From contig CM043971.1 in NCBI GenBank assembly GCA_014529385.2, positions 91,249,340 through 91,313,339 of the forward strand: DNA of 64,000 bases, in the 5' to 3' direction. Within the stretch, counting starts at the first letter, position 1; the number at the start of each line of letters is the position of its first letter. Positions 10,600-22,537 of this stretch are shown here, piece after piece. The translations under genes were made by a program, and so were the position numbers. The notes under the pieces are model-generated. The model was not told the DNA's origin. It did no database searches and saw only the letters and a list, made by a program, of their open reading frames with translations. Source of the stretch: Adiantum capillus-veneris (taxonomy: Eukaryota; Streptophyta; Polypodiopsida; Polypodiales; Pteridaceae).

Positions 10600-11320
10600 C
10601 AACTCTTTCAGCTCGAGTAGTACTTAGAATAGCTAAGACTCTTAGACCACAGAGAATATTACTTGGAGATTTGAGACTAATACGTTACATACCCAACACA
10701 TCCTCTCTTCTCCAAAAGTGTTTTCAACTCTACTTATCTCAATCTCTAGTCTGTGTGATGCTATTGTGAGCTAATGAATCACTACCCGTGAGTTATGAGG
10801 CATGTAGGTGTCCATATAGCTTGGTCTCTAGATGAACCCATCGGTTAGGATAATGAGGAACTGATCTTTGTAATAATATGGCATCTTTGGGGGGTATGGG
10901 GTGTCAGCCCCCAGTGTATATGTGTGCATAACTTGTCTAAAGCCCCAAGGTGACGATAAAGCCCTCCTCTGACTCTAGGATCACATCAGCATAAAGCATA
11001 ATCTTCACTAGATTATTTGCAAGTTCTTGTCTCAATTGAGCGTGAAGAGGGTCGAAGGGAGTGGGCATCCTTGCTTCACACTGATGGTGCTAGAACGAGG
11101 GGTTGATAGTTCCTGGGCATGTTACACTCCCTATTACTTGCTTGCATAGAGTGTATATGGCCCATATAATCTCTAATGGTACTCGTAGATTCTGGAGGTG
11201 TCAAAAAAGCCTCTCACGTGGAATTTTATCAAAAGTATAGCCTCTTTTTCCACGCTTTTGTACCATCAATGAGGCAACACAAGAGGAAGGTGTGATCTAT
11301 AGTGAAGAATATCTATCTAA
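10600..11320 (-). mobile_element. LINE-B-related RT fragment, heavily decayed
   Basis: On the minus strand, several blocks match the LINE-B ORF2 at 30.4-31.6 kb in the same order: VKQGCPLPSTLF (11060-11079 and on), then a YADV box (10982-10993, equivalent to the YADD/YVDV site), then DGFI.RPSYMDTYMPH (about 10795-10850), matching the LINE-B motif DGFVTRPAYMDTHLSH. Frameshifts and stops separate the blocks. Nucleotide similarity to the 47.1-kb LINE-B copy is also visible around CATATAGCT. The element is older than the other LINE-B copies and both ends are lost. Confidence 0.65.
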
Positions 11321-12983
11321 ACCTTGGCTGGGTGGGAGGCGGGAGCTTATAGCCTTTTAATCTTTGCATATGCACTAAGCTTCACCTATGTATGCTTGGA
11401 CCAATTTTGTTTCACCTTGGCTTGTTGCAACCGTGGTCCGCCCAACAACATGTTAGAGTTTGAATTTGACTATCAAAGGATGTTTTTTTGCATCCTAGCG
11501 ACTTCACATAAGATTCTTGAGGTCGTATCAAAGAAATTTTCAATAAAAGGAAAGCTTATATTTTCAAAATAAGGAAGATGAGAGACCAATTTAAAATCCT
11601 TTTCTTCTTTTGCGTACCTCTTTGGTCGTCTTTAGCTTTTTCTCTTGATGTTTGATGTCATAGTCCTCCATTGACTTTGATAATGTCTCCTTTTCTTTGA
11701 CTCTCCAAATGCCATTAGGAATCAACATGCTTATCTTTGCAGTTGGAGTTGTCCATGTCTATTGAGGAGGTTGTCGGTGGTTAAGCTTGGCTAACCAAAT
11801 ACATGTATTGCCCTTGTATAACCCGTAAGCTTGAAATAGCTTCATGGGACCATCAATTCTTGTCTTTGAATAACATTAGTCCTAGTTGCACCACCCGTAA
11901 CTAAAAGTTCGCTTCCATCTTTGTTACTACCACTTGAGAGTTTGGAACCCAAATTTTCTTAACCTTCTATTGTTGGAAATGGTTTCTAGCAACATGTTTC
12001 TTGGATTTCATGTTTACTTTTGTCTTTCTCCTTTTGATTGTTGTTTTGATGAAATATCCTTCAGGTATTTGACCAAGTGATAAGTTGTATCCCTTGTTGT
12101 GAGCAAACATAAGAGACTCGTAGATATAGGAGACTTGCCTTATGAAGTAGACATAAGAGACTTGTTTCACTTGACTATTCAGTGATAAATGCACATAATA
12201 ATTTGTCCTTTGATTTGTGATCTTCGATGCTGTTACATATATTGCAGATATCCTTTAAAAATGTATGATTTAAGTTTTTTTTAAATGGTATAAATTTTTA
12301 TGTACCTTCAAACTTATAAAGTTTAGTAGTATGTCCCATATGTACAAACACCTACAAACACTACATTCTTTTCCCCCTTGGTTATCTGCATGATAGCAAA
12401 ATAAACTAGCTTATTGAACTCAATTCTTACCAAACTCCATGGAAGTCATCTCCATGATAAGAAAGATTACTCTCCAACCTAATTTGTACAAATTCATAGA
12501 TGCACATCGGTACATCATGCAAGATTGATACAAGAAAAATAAAGGTAAGCAGAAAAGAGAAAATAAAATTTCTAGAAAGATAATTTAGGAAGTAAAATCT
12601 TAATGAGGCTGAGTGCAAATGGAATTGGATCAAGTTGATACAAAGCACTTATTTTTTACATATGGCCAACGCATATGGTGAAGCAAGGAAAGCAAAAACT
12701 GTCGGGGGGTAACATGCCCTCTACACATGATAGTCGTGTCATCTTTGCCTCACGAGTCTAGATGGACACCTCCGCTTAGAAAACAAGGGCACCACCTAGC
12801 TCTGATGGATGCAATAAACCTATCAACCAACACCGGATACAATGGAGGCACTCAACACGATGATGGAACAACCACAGAATCATCTAGTGTCCACATCTTG
12901 CAAGAGATAGTGAGAGAGAGGATTAATTATGAATGTGTATCCTATCATGCAAGCATAGGTACACAAAATTGATTATTTACCCC

Positions 12984-12987
<4 letters not shown>

Positions 12988-13016
<29 letters not shown>
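12988..13016. repeat. (GA)n microsatellite
   Basis: About 14 uninterrupted GA units. Confidence 0.98.
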
Positions 13017-13018
<2 letters not shown>

Positions 13019-15296
13019 ATGGTGCAAGATATTAGCATGCATCCATACCAGGAACAAGACATCATGTATGCCAATTCATAAACAAGTACATGAGATTATG
13101 GGAAAATAAGGATATAGAGATAATATTATTCACAATGTGGTAAATGTTCCATCGCTATTTCAAAGGAGGGTTAGAAATGATGGGTATGGTAATGTGCTTT
13201 CCGTATGGTTCATAGCAGGTCATTGACTAGATAGAGAGAAATGCTAGGAATGCCTTGTCAAGGAAATTCACAATTAGTGCTCCTAATCCCAAATTTATAG
13301 TATATGAATGAGTATCCTCACAACCATGGTGTGTTTCTTACAATACCCTAACCCTTGGGTGTGTGTGCATACTTAGAGACTTATCTAGTGGGTAATGCAT
13401 AAAGGAAGAAAATATTGGGAGAGGTTCCCATGCAAGAGATGGAGGTGGGATTTTGTTATTGGAAAAGAGAGTGTCAATGGATATGGATATATGAAAGAGT
13501 GGTCATCATTAAATATAAGAAAGGCATTTGGTTTACATCCCCAAAAATTCCATATTCATCATACCATCAAAACATGCTATATGTGACATATACATACTTT
13601 ACATTACAAAAACTTGATGGCCATTACTAAAAAAGCTTGCAAAGGTAAGACACATACAATTTTTCATTTTTCCATGTAGATTCAGTATGGTAACTCCTTT
13701 TGGTTGTGATGGTCCCACATTACAACATAGATGAAAGTATGTTTGTATATAAAGTGAATTTCTCTTTCTCAATTTATAAAGTACCCATTCACGCCAAACA
13801 ACAATTGGTTTAATCACAAAACTACATGCTTGCAAAGATTCCCTAGCCTCAAGGTGCCATAAAGGTTAATAATTAAGTGTTCTATAGTGGTGTCTGATTT
13901 TAATGAGCTCATGTGCCTTTCATAATTTTCACTACTTGTTAGTCAATGTCACAATCATGCTTTGCGTTCTTATCTGATTTCTCATGATCATCTATCACCA
14001 ACAACATCATTGACAATGGTGCTATCATCATCATCTTCACCCATGATCAGATCAGCCATGTCATACTCACCATGCGAGAGATTAATCTAATATGTCTTTA
14101 AATAAATTGAAAAGTAGATGAATGCTCTGTCTGCCTTGTCTATCCATACTATCAAGTTTCATGCATTTTAGTGTCCATAAACACATGTAGCATTTACGCA
14201 ACAAGAATGCATGAAGGATGATACTATGAAGAGAATACTGGATCGGCAAAAGAGAGCAGCCTTAGCACACTTAGTGAGACTCAAAACGTTATGAGAAAGT
14301 CGAGAACTAGAATGACCTTTAAATTGAAATGAACTTATGTAGGATTTTTGACACAAAATTTTTGTATTCTTTGTATCGTAGATTTGTCCTTTGATTCATG
14401 TGTGTATCTCCTAACCTACAGTATTCTTATTGTTCAAATGCAAGAGCGCAAGATGAGTCTACAATCAACACGATATAGAAACTGAGTAAATGGCACTTCT
14501 AAGCCACCCCTTGTTTGAAGAACCCAAAATACACAGTAGACCGGATACACCTATAGGTTAGATGGCACTTGTAGCTCAACCCTTGTTTGTCAAAACTTTG
14601 GACAAGGATGAAGTTCAAGACACTGTGCACAAAGTTGGAATCAGTAGGGTAGGTTAGCTTAGCAATATCTAGTTATTGGTGGAGTGAAGTTGATTTGCAC
14701 AAAAATGAAGATGGAAAATATGGAAGTAAACAAAAATAATGTCAACCAAGATGGATTGAAAAGGTGATATGGACACAAACCTCTAAGGTAAAAAAGGCAA
14801 TGGAAGGTGAGAAAAAGAGGAGAGAGGCTCCACAGGTAGATTGAAGAGAGGGAAAACAATACTTGAAGTTTTGGAGGGAGCCCTAGGACACAAATAAGAT
14901 TGTGGAGGGTACATGGAGGAAGAGAGATGTGATAGAAGAGGGAGAACACAATCAACTCTTTGGCATTTCATCTTTAGAGGACGTGGAGGAGAAAATGCTA
15001 CAACGTAAAAAAATGTGAAGGACTTGAAAATTTGAGAGTATACAAAAAAACTGCAAAGAAAAATCTTTAATCTCTTGAATTTCAAACGTGAAATTCAACC
15101 TTTCAACACTTCAAATGCAAAACCCTCCTCTTTTGGCTTTATTTTTATAACACTTGGGACCATATAGAATGGCCCTTATACACCCCAACCTTAAATAGAT
15201 GAAAAAATATGACTACATATTAGCATAGCCCCAAAAATCTTTACACACAAAGATGGAAAGAAAACACAATTTCAATTAGATAACATGTTTCGATTA

Positions 15297-15425
15297 TCAA
15301 TAGAATTGATAGGTTAGTTGGAAGGATTCAATTGTGAAGACATTCATTTAAATAGCCATGTTTTTATGGTCAACAGAATTGATAGGTAAGATGGATGGAT
15401 TTAATTGTGAAGAAATCCATGCCAT
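15297..15425. repeat. Two-unit tandem duplication (about 73-bp spacing)
   Basis: The core AGAATTGATAGGT(T/A)AG(T/A)TGGA followed by TTGTGAAGA(C/A)AT(T/C)CAT occurs at about 15300-15350 and again at about 15373-15422, with mismatches. There is no coding content. Confidence 0.8.
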
Positions 15426-16243
15426 AAGACTAAAAGAAGAAAATCTTGCGACTAACAATCACCAAGCTTTACAATTCTCCAATAAGCACATCACGCCCAA
15501 TGAAGAGAAGAATGTAAAGAAGTAAAAGGAGTTATAGATATAATTGAAAAACATATAGTTGTTTGTCACCCTCAAAATAGTCTAAAGGGTAAATGTCTCA
15601 AAATCAACTATACCTAAATTTTGACCTCCTGAAAACCATGGAAAGCAAACATGAATACAAAAAGAGCTATGCGCAATGACAATTTATTACATACTAGAAT
15701 ATTTTCCACTTGTAATTGGCCATTCTGACTCAAGGGCATATACTATTTTGATGTAAAGGCATTTCCTCCATTGAATCAGAGGCTTATCTCTGCATAATCG
15801 TGAGTAAACATGCAGATGTTTGGTTCTCTTAACAAACATTTAGTTGTTGCATGCATTGTGAGACCATGGATGTGTGGTGGGTGTTGATGTCCTATGAGTT
15901 GCCAAAATCAAAATCAAATCTTTCACATGTCAATAATAGCTGTCTAGAAAACCCCAAATGCTTTGCAATGGCAGAGTCTCAATTCAATTTTGTGGTAAGC
16001 TTGAGGGGTAGTCAACACATGCCCAAGCATTAGCTACGTCATTATCGAAACTAATCATGATGAGGAAACTACTCTCCAAGATATTCGAGATCCAAATTCA
16101 ACAAGGCTGCAAACTAGAAGACATTTGCCAAGAAGTTTCCCGTTGATAAAGTTTTTACTTCATACATGAGCCCAATCAAGTTTTATTCTTCTTTTGTACA
16201 GTTTCCTCTTGAAACCATGCATTTGAAATTTTGCTGAAGTAGA

Positions 16244-16457
16244 TTGATGAAATTTTCATTTTTTTAATGAAAGCACAATTTAACCATAACACTAATATAC
16301 ATTATCTTACAATATCAAAGGTGTTGGTGACTTCTACTTACAAATAAGAGATCTTAATTTTCATTTTTGGATGAAAGCACAATGTAACTGTAATACAAAT
16401 AGTATACAACTATCTTACAATATCAAAGGTGTTCTACTTGCAAACAAGAGATCATAA
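16244..16457. repeat. Two-unit tandem duplication (about 107 bp)
   Basis: Two adjacent units share TTTTCATTTTT, ATGAAAGCACAAT, TATCTTACAATATCAAAGG and CAA(A/C)(T/A)AAGAGATC in the same order (first about 16250-16355, second about 16358-16457). Small indels separate them, so it is an old duplication. Confidence 0.85.
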
Positions 16458-17096
16458 TTGGAGTACATTGCACATTCCATAGCAAGGTACACAATTGCCA
16501 TGCTTTCTCGAGTGGAACGATAGTGCAAGGTGACTAGTTAATCATGCAGTAAAATTTATTGCCATTGGTAAGCACGCAAGCGTGGCTTACTTAAGATTAG
16601 TTCTTGAGAGACATGCTTGATGCTTTTGACCCTTTCTGTGCTTAAACACAAACTAAAGAACTGAAGTTTGTAAAGTGGAGCATTTATAAAGGTAATGATA
16701 GGTGTACGCATAGAAACATCGATGATAGGTCAACAAAATGCAAAAAATAAACTTTTTTGTACTTAATTCTATGGCCCCTTCTGAGAAAATCAAATGACTG
16801 AATCTCGAAATGTACAAGGAGTTTTTTTTTTCTGTTTTTTCTTTGGTTTTGGGACTTTATGATAATAGAGTACATGTACATAAATCTTCGATAATATCCA
16901 CAATACAAGGAAGGATCAAGACTTGTAAAGCACGGAAGAGGGGCCTAGTAGCACCGCCGCAAAGAATTTCGCCACTGACAGCCCTGCCTGACAATCTGGA
17001 GATTTCTCAGGGTAAAACAACACCTTAAGGTGATAGACAGGCTGGCCCTCCAAGAATAGTTCAAAGAGCTGTCTGAGAAAATTGCAGATGTTAGTT

Positions 17097-17237
17097 TTAG
17101 TCTGCAAGCAATATGAAATTTGAAAACTCTACAAGCCCAGCTTCCTTGTAACAGTCTGCCAATCGTTCTCGAATACTATCCCAGCTTCCATCTACCGATG
17201 CAAGATCCAAGAGAAATGCAGCTTGATCGAGTGCCAC
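17097..17237 (-). CDS. Host gene, last coding exon (conserved plant protein, TPR-like)
   Basis: Forty-six codons plus a TAA stop, starting VALDQAAFLLDLASVDG and ending SNFILLAD. The acceptor is canonical (pyrimidine-rich, then ATGCAG, exon beginning GTG at 17237) and the phase is 0. It continues exactly in phase and in sense from the exon at 44308-44418, which ends GKPLAQ before a GT donor. I recognise the pattern GKxxAQ-VALDxAAFLLDLASVxG as conserved in plants but cannot name the protein. No stop or frameshift occurs, unlike everything around it, so it is under selection. It is the 3' end of a minus-strand gene. Confidence 0.87.
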   Translation of the reverse strand: MALDQAAFLLDLASVDGSWDSIRERLADCYKEAGLVEFSNFILLAD

Positions 17238-17518
17238 CTGCATGCCACACAAACCAGTCACTGAAATTGCTGCCTGAACGCAATGCAGCTGTGGCCTTCT
17301 CTTGAAAAGTTGCCCAAATCTTGACACTCCACAGGCTCTAGTTATGTTTCTTCTCGCAGTTGGAAGTACTGTTGAAAATGGTCTTATCAACTATCTGGTG
17401 CCTCTTCTTCACACATAAAACTTCATACATTTTCATAATAGTCACCCAAATGCTAGAGGACCTCCATATCTGTAAAGACACCTTGGTTATGCCTGATTAA
17501 TCCAACTTTCTTATCTGA

Positions 17519-18715
17519 TTAAAACAACTTTCTTATCTTACCACAACTAATTATCATGACGCACAATCCACGCATCAGATTGCAGGAGAGCGTAGACACT
17601 ACTGGCTGAATGTATTCCAAGCTGACATTGGCAATATTCCAATCCAAACAACGGGAGTCTTCATTCAAAGGAGGAATAGGTGAGAGATCGGCAAGCATGC
17701 CACGAATTGCTTGCCAAGGAGGAGAATAATGAGGTCCCAATCCAAAAAGAGACTTCGCAGCAGAGAATGAAAGAGCATGACCGGTGTCATCTACCACTTG
17801 ATGCACTTGGCCTATCCCTTTTTTGAGAAAGAAAATATGCTTGATGAGGAGAGCACTGGACCAAAGTAAAAGAGAAAGCCTTGCTCCAATGCAGGCTCTC
17901 AAATCAGAGGGAATTGCCAAGAGAGGATTGCCGGCCATTCCATTCCAAATGCAATGTGACAGCCTTCCAATCAATAACAAGAGAATGAGTAAAGGGACAA
18001 CTAGAAATGTGCCCTTCAAGCTTGCCAAAATGACCTCCCAATAGGTTGGCTGCCAATGACCAAAGGACGGAGTGACAATATGCGCACACAAATGTGATAC
18101 CATAGGTGACCAAGGTTGTCGTTGTGCCACCAAGACCGGCAACAGGGTAGCTTTCCGAGCCAGAACATGACTACGCAAATCCAAAATATTCAGCCCGCCA
18201 AGGCGCTTGGGAGAACACAACTTGTCAATAGATAAGAGCTGGAGACCCTTTCTACGAGCTGAGGTGTGCCAGAAATGCTTCAAAATAGTAGACATAAGGG
18301 AATGCAAGTATGACCGAGACCATGATAATAGAGGTAAGTAAAACTGCACATAAGCCATAAGGATGCACTGGACAATCCTGAGTCGGACATGCAGAGGCCA
18401 AGTGGACAATTTCCAATAGTTTAACTTGGAGTACAAACGTTGGAGCACCCAATCCGTTTTTTTGTGAAGCTGACTCATTCCAAGCGAGGGGATAACCCAA
18501 ATGACGAACTATGACTTGTGGAGGAACAATCTCCCCTGACCACAACAGCTTATGCCAATCATACTCATTCAAAGGAAGCAGCTTAGATTTACGGAAATTA
18601 ACTTTGAGGCCTCCCGCCAATCCAAACAAGTGAAGAGCATGCATAATTTGTGGAGCATCATCATAGCGGTTATGAGGCATAAACAAAGAGTCATCCGCAT
18701 AAGCCTGACCAGCAA
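17519..18715 (-). mobile_element. LINE-C fragment: RT from the YADD box to the C-terminal region
   Basis: The minus strand reads GQAYADDSLF (about 18680-18710), the RT active-site box, followed by GLKVNFRKSK, a frameshift near 18475, then a 319-codon open stretch (17519-18478) with YSKLNYWKLSTWPLHVRLR and KRLGGLNILDLRSHVLARK, the connection region typical of plant L1 ORF2. The fragment starts abruptly before YADD and stops near 17519 without a zf-RVT segment or 3' UTR. The open 319 codons suggest a fairly recent copy. Confidence 0.83.
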
Positions 18716-18759
18716 AGTGTTGCCCAACTCACACATACACACACATAAACACTTGTTTT

Positions 18760-20210
18760 TTTGTAAAAGTGAATTTCCATCAAGTAGAAGAATGTACAAG
18801 ACATAGCAATGCAAAATGGATAAAGCCACACGAAAAGGCTGATACAGTCATCAACAACCTCCAATGAATTGAGATGTCTCCCAAATGGAAACAATCACAA
18901 AGAGACTAAAGGAGTTGAGTAAGAAAGTATGGGTAGAGTAAAGCTGAATAATTGCTGCCATGATGGAAAGCCTGCTGAAGGAGATTACGTGTGCGATAAA
19001 TAGCCCTAAGGACCCAGAATTGCACTCGGGCAAGAAAGTATACTCATACTTTGATAACGGTGGATTCAATTGGCCAAATCCAGAAGAGTCTTTCAGAACG
19101 ATAGCGAGGGAAATGATATTGCAACCTTAGTGTAACCTCATGAAAAAACTCTTGAGCATGAAAACAACACCATAACATATGAGGTACTGTCTTTGTTGGC
19201 AATAGCCACATAAAGAGGAAGCCATACACCCATAGTTTTTCAATACGTCAACCATACGTTGGACGCACACGGGTATGGAAGTACGGAATAAGTACGGATC
19301 AGACTACCCAAAAATTCCACACGTCCGATAGCCTACTACATAGGACGCTTAAAAACCTACATACTACACCAGCATGTTTAAAACTTTATACACAAACACA
19401 AAACCATAGAAAGTTCAGAAATTAGAATTTAGAGACTAGCTTGTGGGCACGAAGGTGAGCAATTGAGGGCGAGAGGATGGGCTGGACCTTGATTCATAGC
19501 TCGCAGCTCACTGATGTGCTGCAATGCCTTCATAACAGAGTCAGCACTCTAACTCGCGCGGCCAAAAAACTGCATGCGAAAATATTTTGCCCCAAATTTT
19601 TTGTCGGGTACGGAATTACTTTCCGTACGTTTCCGTACTTGGACGAGTACGGAAGTACGGCTGGGCAACCACACGGGTATGAAAAAACTATGCATACACC
19701 AATGTGCTAGAAAGATCCGACCAGAAAGCATACCTCTGAGATAGCGCCAAGGGAAAACCCCATTTTTTGAGAGGCAATTTGCACCTCCAAGTCTTTTGTA
19801 AGAAAACTTTTCCACCAACAAAGAGGTTTGTGCAAATTTTATCACCGATTACCATGCTCTAAAATCTGAGTGGGACGAATGAGCAGCTGATATGCATTGG
19901 AAGTAGTAAGGGCATGAAGACCAAAGGGAGGAATACACTCACGATCAAAACATCAATCCTGCAAACTCTCCAAAATCTAAGGAATTGGTTAAAAAGATGT
20001 AAGAAGCTAACTAATAGCTCTCCATATTGGTTCCACATGCCATTTTCAACTAACCACAAGAAAGAAAGAGCCACATAATGAACATGACATATACCAATCA
20101 TAGAGAGAATACATACTTTCCTTCGATAGCCAAAGCTAATGCTTGTAGAAAGAAAGACTCTTCTCCGATGAGATACAATATCTGGTGAGGGATTAAAAGA
20201 CGTGTTTAAG
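18760..20210 (-). mobile_element. LINE-C fragment: zf-RVT region and 3' UTR, split by a MITE
   Basis: From 20210 downward the minus strand carries LTTSNAYQLLIRPTQI (about 19870-19920) and KTWRCKLPLKKWGFPLA (about 19745-19795). After removing the MITE at 19231-19692 and one 8-bp duplicate, it continues directly into GFLFMWLLPTKTVPHMLWCC (19170-19230), a zf-RVT pattern with PHMLWCC for its Cys/His core. FWVLRAIYRTRNLLQQA follows near 18960-19010. The 3' end has an A-rich stretch at about 18755-18765. This domain lies after the RT in an intact LINE, yet here it is upstream of the RT fragment at 17519-18715 on the same strand, so the two pieces are separate copies or rearranged. Confidence 0.75.
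19231..19692. mobile_element. hAT-like MITE 1 (462 bp) with 8-bp TSD
   Basis: Starts CATAGTTTTTCA and ends TGAAAAAACTATG, imperfect terminal inverted repeats. It is flanked by a perfect 8-bp duplication CATACACC (19223-19230 and 19693-19700). Eight-base duplications are typical of hAT transposons. Both ends carry inverted blocks rich in GTACGG/CCGTAC. There is no coding capacity. It sits inside the zf-RVT reading frame of a LINE-C copy, and deleting it with one TSD restores that frame. Confidence 0.88.
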
Positions 20211-20575
20211 AAGAACCCGGTTGCGCTCGCTGCTGCTAACCTCGCCATCGCTGCTCCTTCCCCTTGCCCGTCAGCTCGGCCCCCCCCCCGGGCTGCCTCC
20301 TGCACCTTCGCCCCCACGGCTCACTCCCTGCGCCCGCTGCCCATTCCCAGCCCTCGCTACCCCTGCCCGCCTGCCCGCCCGCCCACGCTGCCTGTTCATC
20401 CCCCTCCCCTCTTCCCTTTCCTCTGCTTGCTTCCTCTCTTGTCCCCTCAGCCCCGTCGTTCCCACAATCCCGCCCCCCCGCTGTAGGCAGTTATCGGCTT
20501 CGGCGCCCACTTCGTCTTCATCATCTTCGCCTTGCCTCGCTCCTTTTGTCTTCGTCATTTTAGCAACAGACACTG

Positions 20576-22533
20576 ATGGAGGGCTCTACTCTGCCACAGA
20601 GGGACTTGACAGAAGCCCCCTCGCCCGATCCAGCGGAACCCACCATCTGACTTGCTCTCTCGCCGACAGAGCGAGCGAGCTTAGAGGCAGAGGTGGCACG
20701 CCTTCAGGCCACCTCTGTTATTTGCAAGATTATCGGCACCAGACCTAGCAGAGGGGAGGTGCGAGATTTCCTCCAGGCCCGCATTTTAGTAGAGGTGGGC
20801 AAGATCATGGACGTTTAGCTTCTCGGGAGTGGCTAAGATCAAATAGAGTTTGAGTCTTCCGAGATGGCATCCAAGGTCATTGTGATGAGCCCCCTGGCCA
20901 TCCGAGTAGCTAGAGCTCACTTTCGACAGTGGCGCCATGGATTCGATCCGGCTACCGATATTCTTGTTGAGGAGGCAGACCTCCCTATCTCAGTCTGCTT
21001 CCCAGGTTTGAGGAGAGAGTACCTCCCGCTCCTGTCCAGGATTCGTTCAGAGATTGGGACTGTCTTGGAGACACCTTGCACAACTTTTGTAGCTGCCAAG
21101 GCAGCTGGCATACCTTCAGTATGGGTTCAGGTTAAGGACACCCACACCCTCCCGAAGGTGGTCCTTCTCCCTCGGATGAGTGGTGGTTGGCTCCGCCAGA
21201 ACGTGGAGTATTCGGGCCTCCCGAACCAGTGCTTTGTTTGTCGACAGATGGGCCACCTAGCAAAGGCTTGTCCTCGGAGAAGGCCTAGACCTTCGGCACA
21301 GACCCAGACCCAGCCTCCTGGGGCTGGCCAGACACAGCAGGAAGAGACACAGGAAGCTCAAGCAGACCCCTCCTCCGCGCCTGGTGCCCAGGCAGAGGAG
21401 GGACGACAACAGGTTTGTGGCCGTCGCCGTCACGGACCACCACGGCAGTTCGGCCCCCTGGTGGTCGAGGCCAACAGCAATGGGAACCGCTTTGACCCCT
21501 TACAGCAAGATAAGGCCACAATTCCACCCTCCACCTCAGCTTCACCACCAACAGCCCCTCCTCCCCCCCGAGCCACCCACTGCCTTGCCCCCCTTGCCTC
21601 TCCCCAATCCCGCCCCCTCCCCTCCCATTCCACCCACTAGCCCCCTTGCTTCCTCATCCTCTCCTTCTCTTGCCCCACAGCTGGCTCAGGGGGAAGGACC
21701 CTCATTGGCTGCTAGGAGGTCTCTTGGCAGTGCCTTTACCACGAGCCGTCTAGTGAGAGAGGATCAGACTTTCTTGTGGACCCCCTTCTGGTGCAGACGT
21801 CTCCCTTTGCCACCGTCCCTCGAGGCATAGTCACAAGGAACACATCCCGAGAAGTGGGGACGAGGGACGGGGCTAAAATGGATTTTTAGTGTAAAACAGA
21901 GGGCGGGACGACAAGTGGGGACGTGAAGCCCGAAAATGGGCATCCCCTGTGACTATACCTCGAGGATTGACGAGTTTCGACATTCGCTGCCGATGGCGCT
22001 TCTTCGCCTACGACTTCACACGCTTCCTCGGCGACTCTTCACCAGACTTTGAGGTGGCTTGCTTCAGAGTCCATGTTCTGTTTCTTGCAGTTAGAGGAAT
22101 AGAGGCCCTGGACACAACGATTGGCTTCTCTTTTCCTCTGTGTGGCAAGGACTAGTCTGAGTGGACTCTGGACTCCGTATTGGACTCGCTACAAACCCAG
22201 GCTCTTGAGTTCTCTCACCACATGGGAGACTTGGGGATTAAAGATTTGGTACAGACCTTGTGGCCCTTGGCCAAGTTATCGGTGACACTTGCGGACACTG
22301 TAGGATGTAGACACATTGTAGTAGGCTTCTTTGCTGACATGCACAGCCCACCATGCTATGTATATACACATGAGGACTCCTAGACAGAGGAGGTAGCCCG
22401 ATAAGGGGCCCGCTCTTCTTTGGCCTGGGTGGGACAGTCTTTACAGTCACGCCCCATGGATTACTCCCCATCCAAGCCGGCCTCGAAGATAGCGAGATTG
22501 GCTGTTGTTGCAACATCGGTTTTCTCTCATTGA
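20576..22533 (+). pseudogene. LINE-A copy 2 ORF1
   Basis: Same architecture as copy 1: N-terminus PQRDLTEAPSPDPAEP, a DUF4283-like domain (about 20820-21190), zinc knuckle CFVCRQMGHLAKAC (about 21232-21275), a Pro-rich part (about 21525-21690), then SKPASKIARLAVVATSVFSH before TGA. The 258-codon open stretch 20864-21640 is the best preserved ORF1 part in the window. A TAG at 20815-20817 stands where copy 3 has CAG. A 132-bp MITE interrupts the C-terminal part at 21826. The stop is 4 nt before the ORF2 ATG. Confidence 0.85.
21826..21957. mobile_element. hAT-like MITE 2 (132 bp) with 8-bp TSD
   Basis: Starts CATAGTCACAAGG and ends CCTGTGACTATA (reverse complement TATAGTCACAGG), with a perfect 8-bp duplication CCTCGAGG at 21818-21825 and 21958-21965. 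The interior has GGGACGAGGGACGGGG-like blocks. It lies in ORF1 of LINE-A copy 2 and is absent at the corresponding place in copies 1 and 3, which proves insertion. The end sequence CATAGT is shared with MITE 1, so they may belong to related families. Confidence 0.88.
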
Positions 22534-22537
22534 CTCC

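Larger units (their letters stand above)
11321..17096. other. Long AT-rich region without genes
   Basis: No protein-like frame above about 100 codons has recognisable domains on either strand. It holds a GA microsatellite, two short tandem duplications (listed separately) and low-complexity T/A runs. The segment nearest 17.09 kb is the 3' flank, probably including the 3' UTR, of the host gene whose stop codon is at 17097-17099 on the minus strand. Short fragments of old transposons may be present near 11.6-12.2 kb, but none could be named. Confidence 0.6.
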
